From Antedon mediterranea (taxonomy: Eukaryota > Echinodermata > Crinoidea > Comatulida > Antedonidae), in assembly GCF_964355755.1 (NCBI RefSeq), contig NC_092677.1, positions 8,747,001 to 8,811,000 of the forward strand: a stretch of DNA of 64,000 nucleotides. The letters run 5' to 3'. Both the position numbers and the translations under genes were made by a program. Shown here piece by piece: positions 1-12,233 of this stretch. Each line of letters begins with the position of its first letter. The first letter of the stretch is position 1. The notes beneath the pieces are model-generated. The model worked only from the letters and a program-made list of their open reading frames with translations. It searched no databases and was not told the origin of the DNA.

Positions 1-1345
1 ATATGCACTGTCATGACCATAATTATCTGAACATGAGTAAAAAAAATTCAGTGTGAAAGAATGCATAGCAGAAAAAGTAGTAGTAGCCGTTCAACAATTT
101 TACAAGTTATGCTTTTATTCATATTCTTTCTACAATCTGATAATTTATTCTAACCGTTCAATCCTCAAATATTAACCCATGATAATAAATAGAAAATGAA
201 CCCAACCGATTCAATACGCGTTGTTAATTTCAACCAACGTGTATCAAATGCACCGTAAACCATTTCAGTGTTTAAAAAACATCAAACGATACAACAAAGT
301 GTTGTTTTAAAAAACAAACAAAATTGCTTCATTTAATAAAAAATAATAAAACGAATTATTAATTCCTGTTGATTGAATAATTAGACTTCAATCAACCATA
401 AATAATTAAAATCCATTTACTTTGTAAATAACAACACGGTCAATCAATTTTAATAAACGAAGAAACAAAATTAAATTTTACAGACGTTCAACAAATACTA
501 TACAGAAGAATATGAATGAAAGAATTTATTTGAATTGGTTTTGTTAACGGAAAGAGCGAAACTGCCAATTTAGTACTCGCAAATTACAAATCTTTCTGTT
601 CGGACATTTAATTCAATTCAACAAACATTTATTTACGTCCAAAAGACAAAAAGTTTTTTAAAAAATGACAAGAAATAATTGAGAAAATGGACAAAGTCAG
701 AATCACAAAAAGATGATAAATTTGTAGTTTCCGGCTGACATCAAATATATATTTGATATATAATGAAATTTTTAAGCATGTGAATTGTTGTAAAATTGAG
801 TAATTACTCTGTAAAAATACAAAAGTGCTATAAGCTATAACTGTTTGAACCTTTTGTTACTAATTACATTTTTTGAAGAAAAAAAACATGATTCATAAAA
901 CATGTCCTCAATGGATCCTTATGTTTACACATGAATCGTCATTGTTCTCCAGAGGCTAAACAATGTTCACAATGTTTCATCTGTCTGGTTTTAGTGTCAT
1001 GTAGATTTCCGGACATGATTTTAATACCATTAAATACCGGCAGATAATATGTCTTTTAAAAGGCTTTTAAAAGTCGCGTCTTTGTAAATATAATGGTTAC
1101 ACTTCCGGTGTAGCATGACTGCGCAAATGTGAAATATCTTTTAAAATTCTTTCTAAAACTGTGGAATTTTTATCTGTTCTTTAAAAGAAAATAAGTATTT
1201 TTTTATAATGCATATATTATTTGTAAAAGGTTGAACAACGGTTATTTATTTCAGTTGATTCGCAAATGTTTTTGGTTTCCTTTGAGCGTCTATCTTCTTG
1301 CATAACCTTTTTAGTCGTGTGCAACGCGACTCCACAGCTCCCTAT
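1..1345. other. AT-rich non-coding sequence
   Basis: No open frame with splice-site support or recognisable protein similarity is visible on either strand. The sequence is AT-rich and I see no RNA gene. Around 1290-1345 the text (an ACGCGACTCCACAGCTC-like stretch ahead of GTCGG repeats) resembles sequence near 38070-38160, which suggests the edge of a dispersed repeat. Confidence 0.5.
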
Positions 1346-1391
1346 GTCGGTCGGTCGGATGGTCGGTCGGATGGTCGTTCGGTCGGTTGAG
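1346..1391. repeat. GGTC-rich microsatellite
   Basis: Short tandem run of GTCG/GGTCGGATG units. A similar GTCGGTCGGTC run with related flanks occurs near 38096, so this is probably part of a dispersed repeat rather than an isolated microsatellite. Confidence 0.7.
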
Positions 1392-1420
1392 CACGTATGT
1401 ATATAGTCTTGTTATTCAAG

Positions 1421-2050
1421 ACTTTCCTTTCATTCCTTGCTTCCGTTATTTCCGTCATTATTTCTACGCCATTCTTTTCTTGTATTTTTCCACACTTTCC
1501 TTCAATTTCCTTCCTTCCATTATTTCTTTCATTATTCTTTCATTTATTCTCTCTTTCCATTCCTCTCTTCCACACTTTCTTTCCATTTCTTTCCTTCCAT
1601 TATTTTTTTTTATTATTCCTTTCATTCTTCTCTTATGCATTCTCTACTTCCATTCCTCTTTTGCACACTTTCTTTCTATTCGCTTCCTTGTATTATTTCA
1701 TTTATTATTTCATTTATTATTCCTTTCATTCTTCTCGTATGTATTCTTTCCTTCCATTCCTCTCTTTCACACTTTCTTTCCATTCCCTTCATTCTATAAT
1801 TTCTTTCCTTATTTCCTTTCATTCTTCTCTTAAGTGTTTTTTCCTTCCATTCCTCTCTTCCACACTTTCTTTCCATTCCCTTCTTTTATTATTTCTTTCC
1901 TTATTTCCTTTTATTCTTCTCTTATGTATTCTTTACTTCCATTCTTCTCTTCCATACTTTCTTTCCAATCCCTTCCTTATATTATTTCTTTCCTTATTTC
2001 CTTTCATCCTTCTCTTATGTATTCTTTCCTTCCATTCCTCTCTTCCACTT
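1421..2050 (+). repeat. Polypyrimidine tandem repeat, units of about 100 bp
   Basis: About 630 bases are almost purely C and T on the plus strand. Phrases such as TTCCATTCCTCTCTTCCAC and TTATTTCCTTTCATTCTTCT recur in the same order every 80-130 bases, so the tract grew by duplication of a longer unit and not just by slippage. The long open frames here, rich in Phe, Ser, Leu and His, follow from the composition and are not genes. Such tracts can form triplex (H-DNA). Confidence 0.85.
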
Positions 2051-2655
2051 AAACAAAGAATGTAATTACAAACATCTGAAGTCTTATATACATCTGCTTT
2101 TATTCCATCGATTTTATTAACATTGATTTTATAAAGATTTCAATATTTATTATATAAAATAATTATAGGCGTCTTTGTCACTAAATAAAGTGAATTATTA
2201 TTGTTCGTATGTAGGCACACATAAAGTATTAATTTGCATATAGAGGGAGAAATGCTTTGATTATTCAAATTAGGTCAATTAATGCTTAATGTAGGCTGTC
2301 ACTTCGTATCGAACCTACACGTATTGTATTTGTTGAATTCAAAACAACGCAAACTTGAGATTTGTAATAAAATAACCATTGAATTAATACCAAATTAGAT
2401 TATCATGATGTAATAAGAATTACCTAACCTCTAACTTTGGGTCACGATAGCATCAAAGGGTCAATAGATATTAATTTGGTATTTTGATATATTTAATTTT
2501 CACTGGAATAATCGTCTTAACACGGTCATCGTCTTGAGGGCTTTTACTGGTTGTCACGGTTGATTTAATTAACTCATCTTTGCTTTATACGCATATTTGC
2601 TTTAAAATACTTGAGTTCAAACAATGTTGTACGTGTTTGTATGATAGTCTGATCT
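2051..2655. other. Non-coding gap
   Basis: AT-rich sequence with scattered stops in all frames. I see no gene, RNA or clear repeat. Confidence 0.5.
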
Positions 2656-2780
2656 AAAGCTCTGTCTACACTATCAAACTTTTGTGTCATATCACTCCCA
2701 TACTTGGGCATAATACTACCATCTTTGGGCACATCACACTTTATTTTGTCAAACTAGTTTGATAGTGTAGACAGAGCGTT
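2656..2780. mobile_element. MITE, family with AAAGCTCTGTCTACACTATC termini
   Basis: A non-autonomous inverted-repeat element of about 125 bp. The left end AAAGCTCTGTCTACACTATC and the right end GATAGTGTAGACAGAGCGTT are near-perfect reverse complements. The interior carries the family words GGGCACATCACAC and CACTCCCATA, which recur at 43.0, 46.9-47.2, 50.7, 58.4, 59.9 and 63.1 kb. No coding capacity. The transposase family is unknown to me. Confidence 0.85.
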
Positions 2781-4140
2781 ATATTAATCTACATAGGTGG
2801 ATTAAATGGATAGGACATTACGCTAAAAGCTACATTTAGACAGCACCTTTCAATTTACGTATATTATTTTGTTTTGCATTATCTAACAACACGGCGCCGT
2901 GTTGTGTGTGAACGAAACCTTAATCACAACATAATCTTTTATTTATTGTTTATACTTAATTAATACCATAATGCCTCAGCAAAAATGTATGATCTATTTA
3001 TTGTGAGAAATGTGAATAAATGGTATTTTTTTTAAACATTTTGTACCCATTTTTTATAATAAACTATCTACTTTAAAATGCGTCCTTGCAAATGTACCAT
3101 CAACTTGAATTTTATTTCTAAAAACATTTTTATGCGTTTAAAAATTAGTCCTTGACATAAAAAGGCATGCTTTGAAATTCAACAACATACATGATACTTC
3201 AATTTTATGTAAGTTTTTTTAGCACCATTGTACACTCTGCTGGTATCGCTAGGACTAATTCCTAATGATTCGCATTGATGCTCACTGATCAGCATCTAAT
3301 GGTTTCTACCCGTAATTATGTTTAGAAGACACAAAGTCTGTAATGAACCTACACACATTAAATTCAAATACTGTATTGTTAATGAACAAAGACATTTATT
3401 TGTTTGTTCTTAGTTTTTGCCTGGAGAAATAAGTATAACCGTGATGTTTGTCATTTCCGCGTGAGATGATATCCCTTAGTATGTTCTAGACTGTGTTGCG
3501 ACTTAATTAAGTAAAAAGATAAATATGTTGGCACATATGGCGGTTCATACGTATAACACTTGAACTTGAGCAGTGAACAATCGAAAAGCTGGTCTAACAT
3601 AAAAACTACATACTTGGGGAAATTCTAGATATTCACAAACAATCTGTTCGGTACCTTTTCTTGTCCGGTATCATTAGCCATAGCCTATTGTTAACCAGGA
3701 AACCATAATTATTAAATTGAGCTTTTTTGGTGACCATCCTATTGGGAAGGTTTTCACGTATATAGTGCATTTGAAGTTGTATAGTGAACACGAATGAGGG
3801 CGGATTTTTCTTTCTTTTATTTGTTCTTTCAACCTTTTGTATTGCCGCTTTCTATTGTTATAGAAAGTATAGTACGGGTACAAAATATTCTTATATGTTT
3901 CGCCATATGATATTGCAAGTCGCATTAAATTTAATTGACTAAGAATAACGATTATAAAAATGTTTTACACTTTTTTTATATAGAAAATAGCATGCATAAT
4001 TTAATTTATTTGTTGGTTGTTCGACATACATTCGAGATTTCTAAAGAGTCAATGACGCTCTATGGCTCAAAAGCCAGAAGTCCCAACTCTCTGGCTCACA
4101 CAACAAGCCACAGGTGTTAGAGCTTTAGGGCCACAACAAT
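2781..4140. other. Non-coding gap
   Basis: AT-rich sequence without a supported gene. The short open frames at 3674-3925 and 3935-4120 have no recognisable motif or splice context. From about 4060 onward, degenerate forms of the 27-bp repeat described next appear. Confidence 0.45.
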
Positions 4141-4258
4141 CCAAGAGCTGGCGCACAAACCAGAGGTCCAAGAGCTGGCTCACAAACCAGAGGTCCAATA
4201 GCTGGCTCACAATCCAGAGGTCCAAGAGCTGACTCACAAACCAGAGGTCCAAGAGCTC
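4141..4258. repeat. 27-bp minisatellite, about 4.4 copies
   Basis: Four consecutive 27-base units of the form CCAAGAGCTGGCTCACAAAC plus CAGAGGT start at 4141, 4168, 4195 and 4222, followed by a partial unit. Diverged relatives extend to about 4060 on the left and 4350 on the right. The minus-strand frame repeats a Leu-Leu-Asp-Leu-Trp phrase because 27 is divisible by three; I do not regard it as coding. Confidence 0.85.
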
Positions 4259-5410
4259 TATACGGCTAACAAGCAAGAAGTCTCAGAAACCCTATGGGTT
4301 GCAAAACAGAAGTCCAAGTCTCTATTGCGCACAAGCCAGAAGTCCAAATAACAAACAACCTCAATATTATGTATAGATATGTAAACAATGTTACTACTGT
4401 ACAATTTATTGTAAATTCAGCATGCAAAAAGAAAAGAAACATATGCACTGTCTATTGTATTATGCATCTTGTTTATAATAGTGCAGAAGCCAGAATTAGC
4501 TTCTTGAGTACTGTTAAGTTACAACAGATGGGCATCGCTATCAATCAACATCTGCCCGGAGAATGATTTATAAAATTATTACGTAATGTATAAAGTTAAT
4601 ATAAATAAACGTGTAGGCCAACCCATTTCTCACTGTTGGTGGACCTACAGATGGATGCACTTGCACAGGTCATTCGTTGAAAGTACAAATGAATTACTAT
4701 TATTGTCGTTACTTCTTTGTAAGCCTACTTGGTGTAGCCTACGTGAGAATACTGAACGGCATGTGAGGAACCCGGACCATAATCTATCGAATTACTGTTT
4801 AATATCATAATAATTATAATGAAAATTATCAGATAGACTGAATGAAAAGTAATTAAATTAATAAATAGTAATGTTGTTTACAACATTGCACTTTTAATCA
4901 TTCTACCTATAAATTTATTGTAATGTTGTTCATTTAAATGATCCTTTTATTTACCACCTGTCTATGCAAATCAACAATTATTACAATAATAGGCCAATGG
5001 TCACTGACAATCATGGATGTCACACATTATGCTAATTTCTTATTTTTTTAGACTAAGCAAAACGAAAATGATTATCCGAGCTGTTATAAATACTGTATAT
5101 TAAAAGGCCTGATTTTAATATTTCTATCAACGCCATTGGTACCCATATGGTATATAGTTTTCCCTGCTTTGAAGTAAATGGGTTTATTATCATAACCTAA
5201 CTTTCACAATGCTAATTACTGCATAAGGCCAGATATTTCTTTGATACTCATATTATATTATTTTATACAACGTTGAGTTGAGGGTTTAACTTATAATTGA
5301 TTAAACTCAATACAATTGTGTGCCAATTTGCATCACAAGCAGGCTACATGTTTAATAAATGACGTATTTGGGAGTTTCTGCCATTTGCAAAACTAACGCG
5401 TTTTGTATAT
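4259..5410. other. Non-coding gap
   Basis: No gene supported. Small plus-strand frames at 4294-4566 and 4586-4810 lack recognisable similarity and splice context. Confidence 0.45.
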
Positions 5411-5590
5411 CCATAGACGTAAAACGCGCGTTATTGTACGTTACACATGGAGGAAATAATAATGCGTGTTTTACGTTTATGGTCATTGTCTGTCACAGCA
5501 TTTAACCATAAACGTAAAATAAGCGTTATTGTAAGTTACAGGTGGAGGAGACAATAATGCGTGTTTTACGTTTATGTTCATTGTCTGTTT
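5411..5590. repeat. Tandemly duplicated palindrome (ACGTAAAA...TTTTACGT)
   Basis: Two copies, about 5412-5490 and 5506-5590. Each begins with an ACGTAAAA-type arm, passes through GCGTTATTGTA and TGGAGGA, and ends with AATGCGTGTTTTACGTTTAT, the inverse of the start. Both are followed by TCATTGTCTGT, so each copy can fold into a hairpin and the pair is a direct duplication. Confidence 0.75.
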
Positions 5591-5835
5591 TATGTTATGG
5601 ATATATTCTATGAAATAATTTTATACATAAGTAACTGTTATTAGCACATCACTTCAATTATTAAATTACAACAAAATTCAAAGAAATGATTCCGTTTTTT
5701 GTCTCGTAATTCCTAAATTAGGCTATAGATGTGTCTATGTCATATTTCTTTCATGTATCCGTAATGCAAGCTACGTCATAGCACTCACGAATCATACATT
5801 TTCATTTTGTTCTTCTGTTGTCTCTGCACAAATGT

Positions 5836-8078
5836 TCATCTATATGAATCTGTTGATTTCTGTTAAAAAAAAAACACAAAACAGCAAAAATGTAATTAGG
5901 CGCATAGTAATTGGCAAAATGCAGAAACGACAGCATTTAATTACTGAACGCACGTTACGCGCTTCCTCGCTCGTTCAGATCATTGGCAAAGTTGACCGAT
6001 GTCTATAGCAATCATATCATCCATTTATCTCTAAACTTAACCGTGGTTGTATTTAGTCTGAAAGATGTAATATCACGGAAGAGTGAGGTAAAATAATATT
6101 CCTCTTCCCTTCCTCTTCCCATGAGATGCCTAGGTCTTACCTTGTGTTTTCTATGTTTTCTCCGTGAACGTTCTGGCGATTCTGAATTTATATTCCTTCG
6201 CATTTCTTCAAGTTCTTGAACTTTTTTCTCGTACTCCTCCCTCTTGTTGTACTCTCCCGGAGACAACGAAACTTTCTTCTTTCTTGGACGCTCCCGTCTA
6301 TCGGGACTAACCGATTTGTTCCGTCCAGACACTGTATACACTGTTGATACCTTTTGGTGATCTGGGGTGACAGAGCCTTTTTTAGAATCAACACTGAGAG
6401 ATAGTCTAGGGCTCGGTGTGATAGAACCATTTAATTGTCTTGCTTTTTCTAAATCATATAACCCACGTTTAGATCCGCCATTTATATATGATCCGTTTTT
6501 ACTGACTCTCATGTCAGGACTGTACGACATGACAGGGTAGCCTGGATGATAGCCGTTAGGTGATAAATACCCATCGTATATGTCTCTTCTAGCTACATAA
6601 TAGTTTCCTTGATAAGGGCCTTCTCTAGGCTCAGCGTGGACAACGTGTTCAACAATCTTTGATCCTCGATGACGATGTTTTCTGTGTCTTTTCTTCATTT
6701 TCTTTGGAGGTTCCGGTGTTGCTTCTGGTGGAGGAAGTGCCCCTGTTGGCTTTTCATTTTCGACAACCGATGCTTCCACATCTTTTGATGGAGCCACTGC
6801 GAGAATATAATTAAAATATTTGTTTCAGTAAAATATTTTTCTAAATACATATAATGATATATTTATGTACCACTAACGACCAAATAAATTGGGATTTTTC
6901 TCCTAAAGCAGAAGAAATTTCCTTTAAGTGTAAGGCTTCCTTTGTTCAACAACCTAACCCTTTATCTACATAACACCCTCTAAGAATAATATGGTACATA
7001 TAAGTAGGTCTATCATCACCCTAGTCTAGTACCTATAATCTACTAAACATAGCAGTTTCTCCATAAATATGGTTTAGGAAAACTGTTTCTGTTAATTTCA
7101 ACTATAATGGTAATAAATATTATCAAAATAATTGTAGCAGAACCACTATTAAGGGAATACCTTCAGGACCGAACAAAGTGTCTATATAATTGGGGTGTCC
7201 CTGAATAGGAGTGTTCCAAAAGAGAGATCCTACTGTATTTTCAGCAGTAAACGTACCTTTGTTAAGTTTCTTCTGTTTTCTATAACAATAGGCTGCAATA
7301 ATACCAATCACAATCGCCGCAAGTATGACTATTCCGATTAGACAGAGCACGGCTAACACATACTTGTATAAGTCAGATTCTTCTTCTAAACACAAATAAA
7401 TGTAATAATTAAATCAAATAAAACGAAGAGAAAAGATATCTAGTTTCGATTAAAATTTTTACTGATCTGTAAAAAACAAATTGGCGAGTTTTATTATATA
7501 TTTGTTTACGCGTGGAAGTAGGCCTACTAATGTCATCATTATTTACTTAAAACACTCAGTTCGCAGGAAATTCTTGCTGGCTTGGAAGTTGTTGTAATGT
7601 CTCCACAACACCCTCATCAGATTTTAGTTTCTCTTTTTTCTTTTCTTTCAAAGCTTTCACAGTTAGTTCTACTTTAGATTCAGGTTCAATTAAGTCTTTA
7701 AAATTGATGCTGGATATATGAAACTGTCTGACAGGTAAAAACGAGGTTAAATCTACAACAGACTGGCCGTATCTGGTAAGCGACCCGGGCTGATAGGTGA
7801 GTTTTCAGAATAAGATGGGACTACATGTAAAGTTAGTTTATAAATCTTACCAATTACTTGTATAGATGACGTTAGAGATGACGTATCTATTCTGTTTCTA
7901 GCTTCACATCGAATTAAAGAGCCATCCATACTCTTCTCGGCTGACACTATACTAAGGACACTCTTTTCAGTATCCGTTGTATCAATCGTAAATCTATTAA
8001 ATAACATAATACAAGATTATTGTTTAAGACATTTTAGGCCTATAATACATCATAAGTTATTCTCTGATCGAATCTTTA

Positions 8079-8171
<93 letters not shown>

Positions 8172-11100
8172 TGTAATAATAAACTGCAGTGAAATACGAA
8201 GACTGTAACTTAAAGTTCCGTAATACAACAGTACACGATTGTTTTATGTTTCTATTATATTTATTGTATTGTTTTCTTCATCTTCTCTGTATTTTTTAAT
8301 TTTTTTTTTTAATTCACAGACTTGAATTAAAAAAATAGAAAGACTAGGTTAAATTAATCTAAAATTACGAAATTGAGGTTTATACACACTGAGAATCGTC
8401 TTATATTGTCACGATTAAATATTTGGCGTAATTAGTTTTGTCATCATTAGGAATAACGAATGTCGAAATGATATGTTATTGTTTAGAGTATATTGTATCT
8501 TCTCTCTTAAAAATTATCAGTGTAGTTTGTTCATTAATGACAATGATGTCCGGTGGTTTATTGTACCAATTGTATGATCATACTAATTAGATCTGGTAAA
8601 ACTTTAATATAATTCAATAGTATTGCTGTGTGGGTGGAAGAAGCAATTAATTCATACAAAACTTGATATTCTACACAATTACTTACCTAGAGTCGGATGA
8701 ATTAATGAGAGCACCATTCATATACCACTTATACCCGAGAACGACTGGATCACCTACGGCTATACATTCGATTGATCCAGCCTGGTTTTCTATGATTTCT
8801 TGACGTGCAGGCTCGATTGCTATTCCAATCGTAGGAATTACTGTAAATAATTAGAAGGAAGCATACTATAATAATCCAAGTGCTCAGAAACTATGCGAAA
8901 TACTTGGCAAAATGCAGGATACGACGACAGAGGGCGTTCTATTCAATATTTTGGCTCATGATAAAGATACAGATAACTCGAGATTTAAAAAAAACTTTTG
9001 TAACGTCACAATTTATCGATTTTCATAAAAAATAGACATGTTCTGTTGGGGCATAGCTGTTTCATACTAATTAAATTAAATTAAAGCTATGCCAAATACT
9101 TTTTTCTAAATCAAATAATACCATAGCCACGAACGTGTATTAGGCCAACTACAGTAGAAATTCTATTTAGGGACACCTTCGAGACCCAATAAAGTGTCCC
9201 CTAAGTGTCCCCTTAATAGAAGTATTCTCTTGAGTATGAGTGTCTCAATTGAGTGGTTCTACTGTATTACATTATTTTATTTAACTTACGTTCAAATCTC
9301 AGGGCTCCGATGTTGCATATTTTCGTTGAAGTATACGTCGGGTGGGTAGAACGACAGCTGTATTCAGCTCCGATTAAATCCGCAACCAGCTGTAGCTCAA
9401 GCGTATTTCTTGCGTAAGGTTCCGAGACGTATTCCCCATCAATGAAACTTTGGCCAACCTGCCAACTAAGCTTTGCTGCTGGATCTCCACCTTCCGACTC
9501 GCAAAGAAGCGTGACGTTCTGATTTTCGAACAAGTTAGTATTGGGGAATATACTGCATGTTGGAAAGTTATCAGCCGGTGCAACAGCATCTGAAACAAAG
9601 TAAGATAAAATAGGGGCAGTTATAAACTGTTCAATATATCGTACGATTTCGAAAGTTTTGAAAGCCGAACGTGGTTAATGCGCATGCTTACTCATATTCT
9701 AAATTTTGAAAGCTGAACGTTAAAATCTGTGATGTTGTAAACTATAAAACCAGTTTTCTACTAGACCAATTCGCGCAAATCGTTTTACTATAATTTACAG
9801 TATTCATATATTCATCTATTATTTGTGACAATGTGCAACCAACAGTATGATTCTCTTGAATAAATTTGCCTGGTGGAAAACTGACTTAGCTGATGAGCCC
9901 TTCTTACCTAAAACAACAAGTGAAGCAGGCGATGACGAAGCTGCGCCAGAAATGCCGTCAGAGTTGATGACACAGTGGTAGGTTCCAGATTCACTTTTAG
10001 TCACTTCTGATATAACCAAGTTATATTCTCCATCTGAATAATTTCCTACTACACTGTGTCTAAATGGTTGTAAAAGATAGTCTTTGTTGTAATTTCCACA
10101 CAAAATAATGTTCATAATTTTGTAAAACTAAGAGTAGGCCTACAGTAACAATAGGGCATTTAAAAGAGATAATGTTATTTTTTTTTCAACAATATTTTCA
10201 ATATTGTGATGTATGTAATTTTACCTTTCTTGATTTATAACCCAGATACTTCTTTATCTTTCAATTTCAATTCCATCATTATTTTAGAATTTATATCAAA
10301 CTTCCCCACAACGTTATGGAAATTTTACCTATCTAAATCAATTGATTCATCGTCACTGATAGACTGCCCATTGTAAAGCCATGATAATGTACCAACTTTG
10401 TCCGCTACTTCACATCTGAACGTAACATCGGACCCTTCGGTTGTTGTAACGTCACTTGGAATTACTAAAAATCTCTGTCCGGACGCTATAAACGACATGA
10501 ATAGAGTTGTTATTGAACAGCTTTTAGATGCAAGATGATGACAATTTTACCAAGCCTACTGAGCGAAGTAAGAGCAGCAAATTGGCTGAGCTATTACTGG
10601 AGCATCAGAGTCTAGTCTATTCATGAACGGCAAAGTAGTAGGCGTTATACTAATAACAATAATAGTTATAAAAATAGTATAGTAGGAAAGGCTAGAAACC
10701 AACTAATAATGTATCTCCACCATTGCGATACGTGTTACCATATTTTTTCTCTGTTGCAATTCAAACAGCCTTAGTATCCAGAGTATTGTTATGTTATATT
10801 TAATGTGTTTAAAGTCAATCCTAAATTATACATGCGATTATTCTTTGCAACAACAATTAAATCTAAGTTCCTTACTTGCTATGGTCAGCATCGCGACTGA
10901 AGAAGTGATAGCAGACGATCCACCGGCAGCAGTGACACTACACTGGTACGAGCCAGAATCGCTCTCCTCAGAGCTCACTATCTGCAGATTGTAGTCTCCA
11001 TTTGCTTGGGAACCAATAATTGAGTACCGTGTCCCTCCCGATGTAATAGTGGTGTCACTTGTAAATGGCACAGACTCCTTCAACCACTGTACGCTGCCTT

Positions 11101-12233
11101 CTTTGTTTTCGACGTTGCAGAAAAGGACGGCCGTACTGCCTTGGAACACGTTGGTGTTTGTTGGTTCAATAGTGAAACTCTGTTCGTCTGGAAATTAATA
11201 ATGAATATTTAATCAAAACTTACGCATAAGACTAGTTTTAGAAAGCTCTTTTAGGTAAATGGTAGATTTTCTTTATTTTCTTAATCTTAATGTTGATATT
11301 GCTGTATTGTAGGCCTAATGCGAATATAACCGTTTAATCATTTCTTAGTCTATCGTAGACGGTAGGTTGTGTAAAATACATCTATATAATAAAATGTTCA
11401 GCTCTGTTTCTCGCAGATGTCTATTACTTTTCCAATTGGTATCTCTCGCTCAAATAAAAACAGATACATCATCAATAATTTACAGTTTTTATAAAAATGC
11501 CTTCGTAATATGTATTTCAGATATCAGTGCTTCCTCGTTGAAATGACTGAGTTCTAACAGATTTAAATACTTTTAATTTGCTAGGCCTGCTAATGCACAG
11601 GACAATGTATTTGAAAAGTCCACTCGAAAATATTATTCCGCAAAATCTGGACAATATTAGGCTAACTTACTTTGAACAGTGAGCACTGCAACGTTTGATT
11701 CCAGCATAGGATCACTTCCTGATGCAGTCACAATACATTGATAGTTACCAGAATCTTCCTCCGCTGTATTGGAGATCACCAGATTGTATTCTCCAGAAGA
11801 CTGATCACCTCCTAAACTATACTGCGATCCACCGAAGACGTTTGTATCTGCGCTGATTGGAGTCGCCCCATCTTTAGTCCATGTTAGGACGCCTAGTTTA
11901 TTTGATACAGTGCAGAGTAACGTTGCTGTCTGGCCTACAGTAACTTGAGTATTAGTAGGTTCAACGGTAAATTGCTGCTGACCGTTGCCTAAAAATAGTA
12001 TCGATATGTCAACATTTTAATAAAATTGAAGGACAGTGAACAAACAATTCTTTATTTAAACACACTTTCAGCAGAGTATTTTGTGAAATTTTTAAAACAC
12101 GTAACTTCTCAATATCAATTACTATATTCATTACTATTATTATTATTATTAGATATATCTCTATCTACCACTTACCTGAAATTACTTGGTTCATCAAAAT
12201 AACAATTACAACGAACATCCTCAATTCGAGCAT
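5836..12233 (-). CDS. Kirrel/Neph-like five-Ig-domain single-pass membrane protein
   Basis: Cell-surface adhesion protein by family; the ligand cannot be predicted. Exons (5' to 3'): 12176-12233 (Met plus hydrophobic signal peptide), 11671-11988 (Ig1), 10876-11187 (Ig2), 10329-10485 and 9908-10059 (Ig3), 9290-9589 (Ig4), 8687-8840 and 7851-7993 (Ig5), 7257-7385 (membrane helix), 6141-6796 (cytoplasmic). All junctions keep frame, giving 793 codons. Ig1-3 each show the Cys, Trp, GEYNL/GDYNL and DSGxYxC pattern of Kirrel domain 1. Ig4 resembles Kirrel domain 2, and Ig5 has VLGYKW like Kirrel domain 3. Residues 575-793 are basic and Ser/Pro-rich. The 3' end is uncertain: the last exon may read through to a stop at 6012, or splice at AAG|GTAAGA (6140) to a small exon 5836-5859 ending KSTDSYR. 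I prefer the latter because its acceptor has a long T-run. It could instead be a lineage-specific relative of nephrin. Confidence 0.8.
7129..7250. mobile_element. MITE copy (AGGGACACC / GTGTCC family), intronic
   Basis: Contains ACTATTAAGGGAATACC, TCAGGACC and GGGTGTCCCTGAATAGG, the same word order as the copies near 9141 and 50400. It lies just downstream of the membrane-helix exon of the Ig gene, so a read-through frame there would be repeat-derived. Confidence 0.6.
7556..7789 (-). pseudogene. LETM1-like N-terminal fragment inside an intron
   Basis: A minus-strand open stretch of about 77 codons ending at TGA (7556-7558), preceded by an acceptor-like CTATCAG at about 7790. It reads VVDLTSFLPVRQFHISS, looking like a mitochondrial presequence, then ESKVELTVKALKEKKKEKLK, a lysine-rich helix. 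Both the LPVR-x-x-HSS segment and the VE-x-LK-x-LK-x-K segment resemble the N terminus of LETM1, an inner-membrane protein of mitochondria. It sits between the Ig5 and membrane-helix exons of the Ig gene on the same strand, and those exons join in frame without it. It may be a captured or retroposed exon, or a cryptic alternative exon giving a short form. The LETM1 assignment is from memory and short. Confidence 0.4.
8081..8170. repeat. (TA)n microsatellite, about 45 units
   Basis: Uninterrupted alternating TA for about 90 bases in an intron between the two Ig5 exons of the Ig gene. Confidence 0.98.
9141..9268. mobile_element. MITE with ACAGTAGAA / TTCTACTGT termini
   Basis: Begins near CTACAGTAGAAATTCTA and ends TGGTTCTACTGTA, giving terminal inverted repeats of about ten bases. 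The interior holds TAGGGACACCTTC, GAGACCCAATAAAGTGTCCC and GTGTCCCCTTAATAG. It lies in the intron after the Ig4 exon. Related copies occur near 7129 and 50400, and part of one seems to have seeded the minisatellite at 41.1-42.3 kb. Confidence 0.65.

Noticed and set aside
1387-2065. Overlapping long plus-strand frames rich in Phe, Ser, Leu and His
   Set aside because: Composition artefact of a polypyrimidine tandem tract; all three plus frames are open.
4067-4276. Minus-strand frame with repeated LLDLWFVSQ
   Set aside because: A 27-bp minisatellite whose length is a multiple of three stays open by chance.
7123-7256. Coding extension of the membrane-helix exon (TFTAENTVGSLFWNTPIQG)
   Set aside because: The donor AAAG|GTACGT at 7256 gives an in-frame join to the cytoplasmic exon, and the extension is MITE sequence.
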